Assembly (NCBI GenBank): GCA_945898015.1
Contig: CAMDGM010000010.1
Coordinates: 1-64,000, forward strand
DNA from: PVC group bacterium
GTDB lineage: Bacteria; Verrucomicrobiota; Kiritimatiellia; CAIKKV01
Direction of reading: 5' to 3'
Length of the DNA: 64,000 bases
Shown here one piece after another: positions 17,980 through 26,757 of this stretch. A program made the translations under genes and the position numbers. Every line of letters begins with the position of its first letter. Positions within the stretch are counted from its first letter, which is position 1. The notes beneath the pieces were generated by a model. The model saw only the letters and a program-made list of their open reading frames with translations, ran no database searches and was not told where the DNA came from.

Positions 17980-19335
17980 CTACACGTCAGCCATCGGGCG
18001 CCGGGCCTGAATCCGGGCCCGCCGAGTCGTCCGCTCGCTGCCCGCTGGAATCAACGCCGAAACCCGGCCGTTCGCCACCTGCCAGACCCCCCGGGCGGCG
18101 CCACAATCCGAAACCGGCGCGGCCTCCGCTTCGGTCCGGTAGTGGGGTTCGGGATAGCTCATCATCATGCCTTCAAAATTCCGAAGCACCGTATGCGTCG
18201 GGCTCGTGGAAACAATATAGTTCGGAAGCAACGGCACTTTGCCGCCGCCGTGAGGCGTATCCACCACAAAGGTCGGGATGGCCAGACCGCTGACCCGCCC
18301 ACGCAAATATTCCATGATTTCCAATCCCTTGGTGAGTGGCGTACGGAAATGTTCGACACCACGCACCAGGTCACACTGGAAGAGGTAATAGGGCTTCACC
18401 CGGGCGCGCAACAACCCCCGGCAAAGCTGGGCCATAAGCTCAGGGTCGTCGTTCACCCCGCGGAGCAACACGGTCTGGTTGCCCATCGGGATGCCGGCAT
18501 CCACGAGCGCGCCGCAAGCGGCGATGGCTTCGGGCGTCAGCTCCTGAGGATGATTAAAGTGGGTGTTGACCCAGATCGGCTGGTATTTCTTCAGCATCGT
18601 CGTAAGCTCGGACGTAATGCGCATCGGCATCACCACGGGAGTTCGGGTGCCAAGCCGGATCAACTCCACGCTGGGAACACTGCGGATGGCCTCCAGCAGG
18701 CGCTCGAGCGCAGGCGTATCCATGGTCAGCGGATCGCCTCCGGAAATGATCACATCCTTGACTTCCGGATGCTGGACCAGATACTCGTGGATTTGGCGGA
18801 TGCGACAGGCGGAGATGGTCACTTCCCGGGTGCCGGCCACACGCTTGCGCGTACAATGCCGGCAATACATGGAACACATCGTCGTGGCCATAACAAGCGC
18901 ACGATCACGATACCGGTGAACCAGGCCGGGCACCGGCATGTCGCTCTCCTCCTCAAGCGGATCCGAGCGCAAAAAGGGAGGATCTGTCAATTCCTGGGCT
19001 TGCGGAACGGACATACGGAAAACAGGATCCAAATCATCCATACGCCGGATGAGGGAGGCGTAATAAGGCGTAATGGCCAGAGGATATTTTTCAGCCACTT
19101 CGATCAGGCTGGAGCTCAAGCTGAGTTCAGGGAAACATTCCTGAAGGGCGCCAACAGACCGGATTCGGTTCCTAACCTGCCACTTCCAGTCGTTCCATTT
19201 AGGATTGGCTTTATCAAGCCGGGACGGAAAGGAACCCGATGTTTCCGCATCCCGGGGTGCCGCGGCGCGCGGCTGACTAAGCAACGGAGGTTCGTCTAAC
19301 GTGATCGGACATTCACCAGTTATGCCTGTGTCCAT
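17980..19335 (-). CDS. kamA: Lysine 2,3-aminomutase (radical SAM, PLP)
   Basis: The enzyme converts L-lysine to L-beta-lysine using a [4Fe-4S] cluster, S-adenosylmethionine and PLP. The radical SAM motif CSMYCRHC is complete. IISGGDPLTMD, RLGTRTPVVMPMRI, HFNHPQELT, GNQTVLLRGVNDD, YYLFQCDLVRGVEHF and TFVVDTPHGGGKVP follow in the order of the clostridial enzyme, including the two Asp residues that bind the lysine amino group and the Lys of GGGK that binds PLP. This makes a true aminomutase more likely than EpmB. I start at ATG 19335, preceded by AGGAAAACAG; an upstream GTG (19380) lacks a binding site. The enzyme is oxygen-sensitive, suggesting an anaerobe. Confidence 0.94.
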   Translation of the reverse strand: MDTGITGECPITLDEPPLLSQPRAAAPRDAETSGSFPSRLDKANPKWNDWKWQVRNRIRSVGALQECFPELSLSSSLIEVAEKYPLAITPYYASLIRRMDDLDPVFRMSVPQAQELTDPPFLRSDPLEEESDMPVPGLVHRYRDRALVMATTMCSMYCRHCTRKRVAGTREVTISACRIRQIHEYLVQHPEVKDVIISGGDPLTMDTPALERLLEAIRSVPSVELIRLGTRTPVVMPMRITSELTTMLKKYQPIWVNTHFNHPQELTPEAIAACGALVDAGIPMGNQTVLLRGVNDDPELMAQLCRGLLRARVKPYYLFQCDLVRGVEHFRTPLTKGLEIMEYLRGRVSGLAIPTFVVDTPHGGGKVPLLPNYIVSTSPTHTVLRNFEGMMMSYPEPHYRTEAEAAPVSDCGAARGVWQVANGRVSALIPAGSERTTRRARIQARRPMADV

Positions 19336-19437
19336 CTGTTTTCCTGATCTTCCTTTCCTGTATATACCGGCCCTAGTCACCGCAATCTAACTCAACCACA
19401 ACAGGTTGTACACTTTCTATTTCTATAATTTGTAGAA

Positions 19438-19465
19438 ACATTAATTCATTTTGCGGAATAGTCAA
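19438..19465 (-). promoter_or_regulatory. Candidate sigma70-type promoter for the kamA operon
   Basis: On the minus strand TTGACT (19465-19460) is followed after 16 bases by TAATGT (19443-19438), within an AT-rich intergenic stretch unlike the flanking GC-rich genes. A six-base inverted repeat TTTCTA/TAGAAA (19420-19438) lies just downstream and could be an operator. Prediction by eye only. Confidence 0.45.
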
Positions 19466-19508
19466 TGCGAACCCGTGATTTTTTAATCTTTTCTAACCTC
19501 CAGGCCTC

Positions 19509-20018
19509 TCACTTTGTGGCTGGAGCCAGGGCTTTCTTCTGATCGTTCGCCAGAACCGATCCAAGGTAAGCCACATAGGCAGCCGCCCCACCCGCCCGGT
19601 AGCCCGTCTGTTCAACCAGATTGCCTTCAGGATTCAAGATCAAAACCGTCGGAAATCCTTCCACTCCATACTGCCTGGATAAGCGCTCATTCTGCGCCTT
19701 GACCGTGGCGGGCTGCGGCGTGCGGCGTGGAAAATCGAGCATCACCAGGACTAGATTCTTAACCGCAAAATCCTGAAACTCTTTTTTACTGAACACTTCC
19801 TTGTCCAGTTTGATGCACCATCCGCACCAATCAGACCCGGAAAAATCCAGCAGCATATACTTGTGTTCCGCTTTTGCTTTTGCGGAAGCCGCGACAAAGT
19901 CCGTCGACCATAAAGACGTCACGGCCGGCGTGGCTTCCACGGTCGCCTCCTTGGATTGGCCCGAACATGCTACCGACAAAATCGCAACCAGACTCAAACC
20001 GACTAGATACTTCATCAT
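19509..20018 (-). CDS. Thioredoxin-like lipoprotein (Thioredoxin_7 type)
   Basis: A 169-residue protein with a lipoprotein signal (lipobox LSVAC) and a thioredoxin fold. The active site is WCGWC within LLDFSGSDWCGWCIKLDKEV, and the cis-proline segment is GVEGFPTVLILNPEG. It resembles DsbD-gamma/DUF255-like periplasmic thioredoxins that keep secreted proteins reduced or act in redox relay. I start at ATG 20018, with GGAGCC six bases upstream; ATG 20015 is equally possible. Confidence 0.87.
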   Translation of the reverse strand: MMKYLVGLSLVAILSVACSGQSKEATVEATPAVTSLWSTDFVAASAKAKAEHKYMLLDFSGSDWCGWCIKLDKEVFSKKEFQDFAVKNLVLVMLDFPRRTPQPATVKAQNERLSRQYGVEGFPTVLILNPEGNLVEQTGYRAGGAAAYVAYLGSVLANDQKKALAPATK

Positions 20019-20190
20019 AATTGGCTCCTTTTTTTTAATCATACACCTTCCCTCTTGGCCTTTTCAACCCCGGACTTTGTCCTATTACATAAATAATTCA
20101 TTTCGCCCGCAATATTTTCGCGCACATGACCGTTTAACCTAATAACAGGCATCGTGCCGATCAAACAAAACTCAACAGGAGACAGGAATC

Positions 20191-20589
20191 ATGAAGTTTC
20201 AAAGGCTGGCAATGGGAGTGTTATGCGCAGGAGCCATGAGCATGGTGGCCGTCCAAGCCGAAGAGGCGACAACCGTAAAAGAGCACGGCAAAGGCATCAC
20301 CAAGGAAAAGAGCAAATTTGAAGTGGCCGACACAGACGGGAATGGCTCGATCTCGATGGATGAGTTCAAAGTCCTTTTCGCAAAAAGGCAGCTGAAAAAT
20401 ACGGCCAAGGCTGGCGAAGCGACCGCTCCGGCGCCAACCGCGGAAGAACAATTCAACCAATTCGACACCGACAAAAGCGGCAGCCTTTCCAAGGAAGAGC
20501 TGAAGGCCGGGCATGAAAAAGGGAAAAAGCCTCATAAAGCCGACAAAAACGACCAGAAGGCCGGCGAAGAAAAAACGGGCGCCAACTAA
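20191..20589 (+). CDS. Secreted EF-hand calcium-binding protein
   Basis: A 132-residue protein with a signal peptide (MKFQRLAMGVLCAGAMSMVAVQA) and two canonical EF-hand loops, DTDGNGSISMDE near residue 47 and DTDKSGSLSKEE near residue 90. Acidic residues are at loop positions 1, 3, 5 and 12 or their accepted substitutes. A Lys-rich tail follows. It probably binds calcium in the periplasm or outside the cell; the role is unknown. AGGAG-like sequence (ACAGGAGACAGGAATC) precedes the ATG. Confidence 0.88.
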   Translation: MKFQRLAMGVLCAGAMSMVAVQAEEATTVKEHGKGITKEKSKFEVADTDGNGSISMDEFKVLFAKRQLKNTAKAGEATAPAPTAEEQFNQFDTDKSGSLSKEELKAGHEKGKKPHKADKNDQKAGEEKTGAN

Positions 20590-20616
20590 CCGGTTCGACG
20601 CCGCTTGAAAAACACG

Positions 20617-20655
20617 AAACCCGCCACGGTGTTAACTGTGGCGGGTTTTGTTTTA
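20617..20655 (+). terminator. Rho-independent terminator after the EF-hand gene
   Basis: An 11-bp perfect stem, AAACCCGCCAC (20617-20627) pairing with GTGGCGGGTTT (20638-20648), is followed by a T-rich tail (TTTTGTTTT). It lies 28 bases after the EF-hand stop. Confidence 0.9.
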
Positions 20656-20721
20656 GGACGTCTTTTCCTATTGGACGCTCCGGGGCGCAAGGCGTAAACT
20701 TGTCCGCATCAACAAGAAGAC

Positions 20722-21870
20722 ATGCGAATGAAGCCCGCCTCATACCCATTACCTGTCAAGCACTCCGCCTTCTCGCTCATGCTGGCGGTATTGATCCCGT
20801 TTACTGTATTCGCAGACCGAATCCTTTTAAAAAACGGGAACACCATCGAGGGCATTGTTTCTCGTGAATCCGAATCCAGCGTCACTATTCGCCTGGGCGG
20901 AGGAAGTGCGTCGTTTCATCACACCCAGATTCAAAACATCGAACGAGACACCCCGACCAACAATGCGCTCCGCGAGGCATCCTGGAAGGAAAAATACTAT
21001 TTGTCCCGGGACTACATCCCCGCCGGCTATGAAGGCCTTGCCCTCCGCTACCGCACCCTGACCACCCTCCGACGCCAGGCCATCGAAGCTCAACACGCCC
21101 TACTGAACGCGGGCGTCGCGCTCCACAACATCGAACAGGACCTGACCCGCCTCCAAACGGAATTTTCACAGGTCAACGCCGAATTACGGGACGCCTCGCC
21201 AATCTCCGACCTGACGGCCTACAACGAAACCGTCGCCCGGAACAACCGGACCCGGACCACTCTCTCGCTGCGCCAGGCGGATCTGGCCAACGAGCTGGCC
21301 GCACGCTCCGAGAGGATGAAAACCATCTCTTCTTACCTGGCAGCTCTCCAGGATTATTCCAACGCCGTATCGTCCGCCCGCTCCGCCCTGGCGGCAGAGG
21401 GCCCCAGGGACGAAACGGGTCGGCGCTTCACCGACAAACTAGCCGCCCAGATACAAGACTATGCCGCCGATTTTAAAGGCGCCACCGTGACCACCACGTT
21501 ACGCGGCAACTCCACGATTATCGCCGCCCTGATCAACGGCCGCGCCTGGGGAAACTTCATCGTGGATACCGGTGCCGAAATGCTCACACTCAGCCAGGCC
21601 TTTGCCGACCAAGCCGGCGTCAACCTGGCAGATGGACGACCCGCCGAAGCGATCCTGGCCAACGGAGCCCGCGTCAGGGCCACCAACGTCCGCCTCGCCA
21701 GCGTCAAGGTGGGCGGCATCGACACGCCCGACGTCACTGCGGCGGTGCTTCCGTATCCCCCCGGCCCCGATGTCGACGGACTGCTCGGCATGAACGTCTT
21801 GAGCACGTTCCTGATGCGCCTGGATCCGGCCACCGGCCAGCTTGAACTGGAACGCTTTTCCCCGCCATGA
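20722..21870 (+). CDS. Exported retropepsin-like aspartic protease with coiled-coil stalk
   Basis: A 382-residue protein. A signal peptide (to about residue 32) is followed by a small beta domain with LLKNGNTIEGIVSRES, then a helical, probably coiled-coil region (about 105-240), then a single retropepsin-like domain (about 255-380). The catalytic motif is FIVDTGAEMLTLSQ, and the flap and psi-loop region ends with DGLLGMNVLSTF. Single-domain bacterial retropepsins must dimerise to form the active site, and the coiled coil could serve this. The substrate is unknown; it acts in the periplasm. Confidence 0.82.
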   Translation: MRMKPASYPLPVKHSAFSLMLAVLIPFTVFADRILLKNGNTIEGIVSRESESSVTIRLGGGSASFHHTQIQNIERDTPTNNALREASWKEKYYLSRDYIPAGYEGLALRYRTLTTLRRQAIEAQHALLNAGVALHNIEQDLTRLQTEFSQVNAELRDASPISDLTAYNETVARNNRTRTTLSLRQADLANELAARSERMKTISSYLAALQDYSNAVSSARSALAAEGPRDETGRRFTDKLAAQIQDYAADFKGATVTTTLRGNSTIIAALINGRAWGNFIVDTGAEMLTLSQAFADQAGVNLADGRPAEAILANGARVRATNVRLASVKVGGIDTPDVTAAVLPYPPGPDVDGLLGMNVLSTFLMRLDPATGQLELERFSPP

Positions 21871-21912
21871 ACACGCCATACGCCACACAGACGGCTCCTT
21901 CCGTTTTCACTC

Positions 21913-21941
21913 TTGACTCAAATATACGATTATCGTAATTT
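21913..21941 (+). promoter_or_regulatory. Candidate promoter and palindromic operator upstream of ald
   Basis: TTGACT (21913-21918), a 17-base spacer and TAATTT (21936-21941) form a plausible sigma70 promoter in an AT-rich leader. The 13-bp palindrome TACGATTATCGTA (21925-21937) sits between -35 and -10 and overlaps the -10. The position suggests a repressor or Lrp-type operator; the regulator gene lies just downstream of ald. Confidence 0.55.
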
Positions 21942-22016
21942 TTCTATTGCAAACTAAATTATCCGTAATAATATAGCTGAACTTTGACACATATTCAACT
22001 CGGGAGGAGCGGAAGC

Positions 22017-23120
22017 ATGAGGATCGGACTGGCAAAGGAAATCAAAAACGAGGAGTTCCGGGTTGGCCTGACCCCGGGAAGCGCCCACGACTATGTACTC
22101 CACGGGCATACGGTCACCGTTGAGGCAGGGGCCGGCCTGGGCTCCGGGTTCGCCGACGCCGATTACGTCTCGGCAGGCTGCCAGATTGAACCGAACAAGC
22201 CAAAGCTTTTTTCCGAATCCGATATGATCGTGAAGGTGAAAGAGCCGCTGCCCAGCGAATATGCGCTTTTCCATCCGGGCCAGATACTCTACACCTACCT
22301 GCACTTGGCCCCGGATCGACGCCTGACCGAAGCCATGCTTGGATCCAAGATCATCGCCATTGCCTACGAAACCGTACAAGAAGCGGATGGGTCCCTGCCC
22401 CTGCTGGTCCCGATGTCCCAAATCGCCGGGCGCCTCTCGGTCCAGGAAGGCGCCAAGTATCTGGAGCGTCCGTTCGGGGGACGGGGCGTATTGCTGGGAG
22501 GCGTGCCCGGCGTACACAAAGGGAATGTGCTCATTCTCGGGGGCGGCGTGGCGGGCACACAGGCCTGTAAAATGGCGGTCGGATTAGGAGCCAACGTGAC
22601 CATCCTCGATATATCGGCTCGACGACTATCGGACTTGGACGACCTTTTCGACGGGCGCGTGCAGACACTCTACTCGTCTCCGGCAAACATCGAACAGGAG
22701 CTCAAAAAGGCCGACCTGGTCATCGGGGCCGTGCTGATCCCTGGCGCGGCGGCTCCCAAGCTGGTTCTCCGCCGCCATCTTGCCAGCATGAAGCCGGGAG
22801 CGGTAATCGTGGACATTGCCGTAGACCAGGGCGGGTGCGTCGAGACGACTCACCCCACCACCCATGCCAATCCCGTTTTCATCGAAGAAGGCGTTGTCCA
22901 TTACTGCGTGGCCAACATGCCGGGAGCCGTCAGCCTGACTTCGACAATCGCGCTGACCAATGTCACCAACCGGTACGGGCTCACGATTGCCGACACGGGA
23001 ATTGAAAAAGCACTTTCGGAAAGCAAACCCATCCGCGCCGGCCTCAACTGCCACACCGGGCGACTCACCCACCGCGCTGTCGCTGAAGCCCACCACCTGC
23101 CCTATACGGAGACCCCATGA
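22017..23120 (+). CDS. ald: Alanine dehydrogenase
   Basis: The enzyme interconverts L-alanine and pyruvate plus ammonia with NAD. The 367-residue length is usual. Conserved parts are IGLAKEIKNEEFRVGLTP with the substrate Arg, VKVKEPLPSEY with the substrate Lys, YTYLHLAPDR with the catalytic His, the NAD loop LILGGGVAGTQACKMA, and VDIAVDQGGCVETTHPTTH. Start is ATG 22017 with GGAGG upstream; the earlier in-frame ATG adds an unusual extension. The stop overlaps the Lrp-type gene by four bases (ATGA). Confidence 0.96.
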   Translation: MRIGLAKEIKNEEFRVGLTPGSAHDYVLHGHTVTVEAGAGLGSGFADADYVSAGCQIEPNKPKLFSESDMIVKVKEPLPSEYALFHPGQILYTYLHLAPDRRLTEAMLGSKIIAIAYETVQEADGSLPLLVPMSQIAGRLSVQEGAKYLERPFGGRGVLLGGVPGVHKGNVLILGGGVAGTQACKMAVGLGANVTILDISARRLSDLDDLFDGRVQTLYSSPANIEQELKKADLVIGAVLIPGAAAPKLVLRRHLASMKPGAVIVDIAVDQGGCVETTHPTTHANPVFIEEGVVHYCVANMPGAVSLTSTIALTNVTNRYGLTIADTGIEKALSESKPIRAGLNCHTGRLTHRAVAEAHHLPYTETP

Positions 23121-23569
23121 ACGCCGATCCCGTCGACCGCCAAATCATCACCTTGCTCAACCGGGACGGACGAACCACCAACAAGGAAATCGCCGCCGCG
23201 CTGGCGATCTCCGAAGGCACCGTCCGCAACCGCATCCGACAGCTCTCCCAGGCCGGACTCTTGCGGATCGCCGGGCTGATCAATCCGGACGACTCGCCCA
23301 CCCGGCAACTCCTGCTGCTGGGAATCAATATCGCCTGCTCCCGGGATCTAACCCGGAAAGCGGACGAAATCGCCAAACTCGAAGGGGTCCAATCCGCCTA
23401 TATCACCGCCGGGCGGTACGACATCATAGCGGAGGTGTGGGTCGATGCCAAGGGCGGCCTGATCCACTTTCTCAGCAAAACCCTGGCAGGCGTTTCAGGC
23501 ATCACCTCCACCGAAAGCTTTCTGATCATGAAAAGCTTCAACAAGTGGATTCCCCGGGCCGACTTGTAA
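23117..23569 (+). CDS. Lrp/AsnC family transcriptional regulator
   Basis: A 150-residue regulator. The N-terminal winged helix (DRQIITLLNRDGRTTNKEIA, ISEGTVRNRIRQL) is followed by the RAM/AsnC ligand domain (VQSAYITAGRYDIIAEVWV). Translationally coupled to ald through a four-base overlap, so it likely senses alanine or a related amino acid and controls ald. The palindrome in the ald promoter is a candidate binding site. Confidence 0.92.
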   Translation: MNADPVDRQIITLLNRDGRTTNKEIAAALAISEGTVRNRIRQLSQAGLLRIAGLINPDDSPTRQLLLLGINIACSRDLTRKADEIAKLEGVQSAYITAGRYDIIAEVWVDAKGGLIHFLSKTLAGVSGITSTESFLIMKSFNKWIPRADL

Positions 23570-23574
23570 AAGAA

Positions 23575-24567
23575 TCAGCGCACGTAAACGATTTTTTCGC
23601 TCTCCAGCGATTCGATGGCCGCCGCCAGAACCTTCTGGGCCGCAAGCCCGTCGGCCCCGGAACCGTCAATCGAGTCCGGGGAGACGCCCTGTGCCACTTG
23701 CTCCAGGAATGTATGAATGCGGTTCCGGAAGGTGTCGTCAAAATCCCGCATGCCGCCGAAAACCGGATTGGTATACACCGTCTTCTCAGGGTTCCCCGCC
23801 GGATACAAAGTCACTTCACGCCACATGTCCTCCAGCACAAACCGCCCCCCGGTGCCCGCCACCTCGCACCGCTCCATGGGGTGCCCGCGTTCAATGTCAT
23901 AGCTGCCGGTCAGCGAGCCGACCGCTCCATTCTTGAACCGCATGCTGAACTGGGCCGTCGACCAGATGGTGCGACCGGGCGCCTTGCAGGCAAAGCATTG
24001 AACCGCTTCGATGTCGCCACAAAAATAGCGCATCACATCCACCGTGTGCGGATGAAGCGCCTTGATCTGGAAATACGGCGAACTTTCCGTCAGGTTCTTG
24101 ATCCACATGCTCATATTCACAAACAGCAAATGGCCCAACCGCCCCTCCTCCACCCATTTTTTGGCCAATAGCGCGGCCGGCGTAAACCGGTGGTTCAGGT
24201 TAACCCCCAGGCAAAGCCCCTTCTCCCGCGCACGCGCCACCATGGCCGCCGCTTGCGGAATCTCGTTGCAAATCGGCTTTTCACATAAGACGTGACAGCC
24301 CGCCTCCAAGGCCGTCATCGTGGGCGCATAATGATCGCTGCCATATTCGTAGCCGCCGGTCGTGACGCTGCACACGTCCGGCTTGTTCGCCCGCAACAGG
24401 TCAGCCACCTCATAAAAAGCCGGAACGCCCAGCCTCTTCGACGCGCTGTCGGCACGGTCCCGCTGAATATCGCAAACCCCCACCAGCTGCGCCAAAGGGT
24501 CTTCCTGATATAAGCGGGCATGCTTATTCCCGATAGGACCCATCCCGATGACCGCGACTTTAAGCAT
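23575..24567 (-). CDS. Gfo/Idh/MocA family oxidoreductase (last gene of the carbohydrate operon)
   Basis: A 330-residue NAD(P)-dependent sugar dehydrogenase type protein. KVAVIGMGPIGNKHARLY is the dinucleotide loop, HVLCEKPICNE carries the EKP motif, and LGVNLNHRFTPAA and ALHPHTVDVMRYFCGDIE are in the substrate domain. I start at ATG 24567, where the Rossmann fold begins and GAGAGG lies upstream; the start overlaps the sulfotransferase stop by eight bases. It resembles the protein at 28632-29768 (VTTGGYE-GS, NLNH-FTP, MRYFCGDI/MRHFCGDI), so the two are paralogues in one operon. Substrate unknown. Confidence 0.9.
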   Translation of the reverse strand: MLKVAVIGMGPIGNKHARLYQEDPLAQLVGVCDIQRDRADSASKRLGVPAFYEVADLLRANKPDVCSVTTGGYEYGSDHYAPTMTALEAGCHVLCEKPICNEIPQAAAMVARAREKGLCLGVNLNHRFTPAALLAKKWVEEGRLGHLLFVNMSMWIKNLTESSPYFQIKALHPHTVDVMRYFCGDIEAVQCFACKAPGRTIWSTAQFSMRFKNGAVGSLTGSYDIERGHPMERCEVAGTGGRFVLEDMWREVTLYPAGNPEKTVYTNPVFGGMRDFDDTFRNRIHTFLEQVAQGVSPDSIDGSGADGLAAQKVLAAAIESLESEKIVYVR

Positions 24568-25309
24568 GCTCGCGACCCTCTCCAGCCCCTTCCGGGATTT
24601 CATAGCCATAGGCCTTCATGGCCGGCGCAAAAAAGTCGAAGTAGTTAACACCCGTATCCGTTTTCCAGCGGCCCACCGCGTCCGGACGAACCGGGATGCG
24701 GGCCAACTTGATTCCCAGGAAAGCCTCCAGCCGCGTCAGCGTCTCCTCCTGACGCAACACAAAGTCCTCGAACCGGACCTCGATCCACTGGACGGGCCTG
24801 GCCGAGGCCTTGACCAGGTCATATTGGTATTTCCAGGAAACGGCGCGCCGAAGCCGCTCGTCCTCGGTGGGCGGATACGCGATGCCAAACTTCCGCAGGT
24901 CGTCCGTCACATGCTCGCCCGCGATGCAATCGCGAGGGTTGCGGATCCAGAAGATATACTTCATCTCCGGAAACATCCGATGAATCCAGGGAAACACCAG
25001 CGTGGTCTCGGGGATCTTCCAGCCCTTGATCTCAGCCGGACTTTCCAGGACGCTCCGCAAATAGGAGTGAACCAACCTCGAGAATTCCGCGGGAATCGCC
25101 CCGTGGCGAAGCTCGCTGAAATCCCAGTGAAGCCCCCGGGTCCACGTCACCTGCCGGGCCATCACCCGGCAGGCCTCATACATGTCGTCCGGCGGAAGCA
25201 GGTCGCCAGAGCGGTTCAGCGGCGCGCCCATGAACACGCCGCTGGCTGAAAGGGTATGCGAGATGGCCCGCGTTCCGGAATGGCCCCGCCCAATTACCGA
25301 GATCATCAT
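24560..25309 (-). CDS. Sulfotransferase family protein
   Basis: A 249-residue P-loop-like sulfotransferase. The 5'-phosphosulfate loop reads ISVIGRGHSGTRAISHTL, matching the RSGT-type motif, and the 3'-phosphate region is KYIFWIRNPRDCIAGEHV. Such enzymes transfer sulfate from PAPS to a sugar, lipid or protein. ATG at 25309 follows the sulfatase-like gene stop by ten bases with GAGG upstream; a second ATG is at 25306. It is notable next to a sulfatase-fold gene in the same operon. Confidence 0.85.
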   Translation of the reverse strand: MMISVIGRGHSGTRAISHTLSASGVFMGAPLNRSGDLLPPDDMYEACRVMARQVTWTRGLHWDFSELRHGAIPAEFSRLVHSYLRSVLESPAEIKGWKIPETTLVFPWIHRMFPEMKYIFWIRNPRDCIAGEHVTDDLRKFGIAYPPTEDERLRRAVSWKYQYDLVKASARPVQWIEVRFEDFVLRQEETLTRLEAFLGIKLARIPVRPDAVGRWKTDTGVNYFDFFAPAMKAYGYEIPEGAGEGREHA

Positions 25310-25319
25310 GATGGCCGCC

Positions 25320-26729
25320 TCACAGCATCTTCTGGCCGCGCTGAGCCTGCAGCTCCCGATTCTGCAAGGACTGTGCGGCGCCGGGTGAACCGATGTGCAT
25401 CGCCTCATAAGCCTGCTGCGACGTCTTAAACGCGCCACAGCCCTTGCCGTGCCAGTTCATGTTCCGCCCCATGGGGTTGGTCCGCCCAGTCTCTTTTTCC
25501 CGCTTGGCAATCCAGGCCTGCATCCGCGCCTCCAGCATGGCCACGATCGCCGGTTCCTTGTTCGCAAGGTTGACGGTTTCGCCCGGATCCTTGACCAGGT
25601 CGTACAGCTCCACCTCGGGCTTGAAGTGAAAATCCGGCTCCAGCGCATGGATCAACTTCCACTGCGGGGTCCGCCAGCCATGCTTGCGCATCCATGTGCA
25701 TTCGGTGATATAAAACTCCGGCTCGCTCACACGCGGCTGGCCCTTCATCAACGGCACCAGGCTGCGCCCGTCAAAAGCGATCCCGCTTTTGATGCCCATC
25801 ACATCCAGGATCGTGGGCGTGATGTCCTTCATCTGGCAGTACTCCTTGAACCGGCGGCCGGCGGGAATCTTGCCCGGATAAACCAGGATCAGGGGAATCC
25901 TCGTCGTACACTCATAGAGGCCGTGGTGATCGTAGAAACAGTCATGGTCGTGCAGGGTCTCGCCGTGGTCCGAATCGATAACCACCAGCGTCTCCTCCTC
26001 GATGCCCAGTTGCTGGATCGAGGTGAAAATGTTCTCGATGCATGCGTCCATGTAGGCCACCGCGCCGTCATACTGGGCAATGATGTACTCCTTGTCGGTG
26101 CACCCCGGCGGGAACCAGCTCGCAAAATAATCGCAAAACGGCGCGAACGCAAAGACGGGGTCCAGGGATTTATTCGCCTTGTCGAACTCGTTGCCATCGT
26201 AAAAAATCCGCTCGAACGGGCGGGGCGGCAAATACGGCGAATGCGGATCCATGTGCCGCATGAAGAGGAAGAACGGCTTCTCGTCCCCCGCCAGGCGCTT
26301 GAGCTCAGGAATAGTGACCGCATTCAGGTTTTCAGCCTTGTGACTCCGCCCTTTTTCCCAGGATCCCCACCCCTCAAAGTCGATATACGTCTGGAACCCG
26401 CGCGAGGCGGGATTTCCACTAAACCCGACGCAACTGGTGCTGTAGCCGCTTTCGCCCAAAATCTCGGCCAGCGTCTTCAGGTGATGGCCAAGACTGCCCT
26501 CATGCCGCAATGCCACGACATCCGTGCCGAAACAGTCCATGCCGGTGAACATGGATCCGTAACCCGGCGTCGTGGGAATGTGCGGGCTGAACGTGTTTTC
26601 AAAAACAGACCCTCGGGCCGCATACTTGTCGATGTGCGGCGTGGTCAGGCGCGGATAGCCATTCAGGCTCATGTGATCCGGGCGCAGACTGTCAATGCCG
26701 ATCAGAATCAAATTTGGCTTCTTGGCCAT
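25320..26729 (-). CDS. Sulfatase-fold hydrolase with Thr in place of the formylglycine residue
   Basis: A 469-residue alkaline-phosphatase-superfamily protein. The N-terminal metal site is LILIGIDSLRPDHMSLNGYP, then TTPHIDKYAARGSVFENTFS. The active-site segment is HIPTTPGYGSMFTG, where classical sulfatases have C/S-x-P-S-R; here Thr occupies the nucleophile position. Thr is the nucleophile in phosphoethanolamine transferases and in a large group of sulfatase-like proteins. SDHGETLHDHDCFYDHHGLYE holds the second metal site. No signal peptide is seen, so it appears cytoplasmic. It may act on a phosphodiester or sulfate ester; annotation as a true sulfatase is not secure. Confidence 0.85.
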   Translation of the reverse strand: MAKKPNLILIGIDSLRPDHMSLNGYPRLTTPHIDKYAARGSVFENTFSPHIPTTPGYGSMFTGMDCFGTDVVALRHEGSLGHHLKTLAEILGESGYSTSCVGFSGNPASRGFQTYIDFEGWGSWEKGRSHKAENLNAVTIPELKRLAGDEKPFFLFMRHMDPHSPYLPPRPFERIFYDGNEFDKANKSLDPVFAFAPFCDYFASWFPPGCTDKEYIIAQYDGAVAYMDACIENIFTSIQQLGIEEETLVVIDSDHGETLHDHDCFYDHHGLYECTTRIPLILVYPGKIPAGRRFKEYCQMKDITPTILDVMGIKSGIAFDGRSLVPLMKGQPRVSEPEFYITECTWMRKHGWRTPQWKLIHALEPDFHFKPEVELYDLVKDPGETVNLANKEPAIVAMLEARMQAWIAKREKETGRTNPMGRNMNWHGKGCGAFKTSQQAYEAMHIGSPGAAQSLQNRELQAQRGQKML

Positions 26730-26757
26730 ACCCTTACCCTTTCTTTTCATCGTCCTG

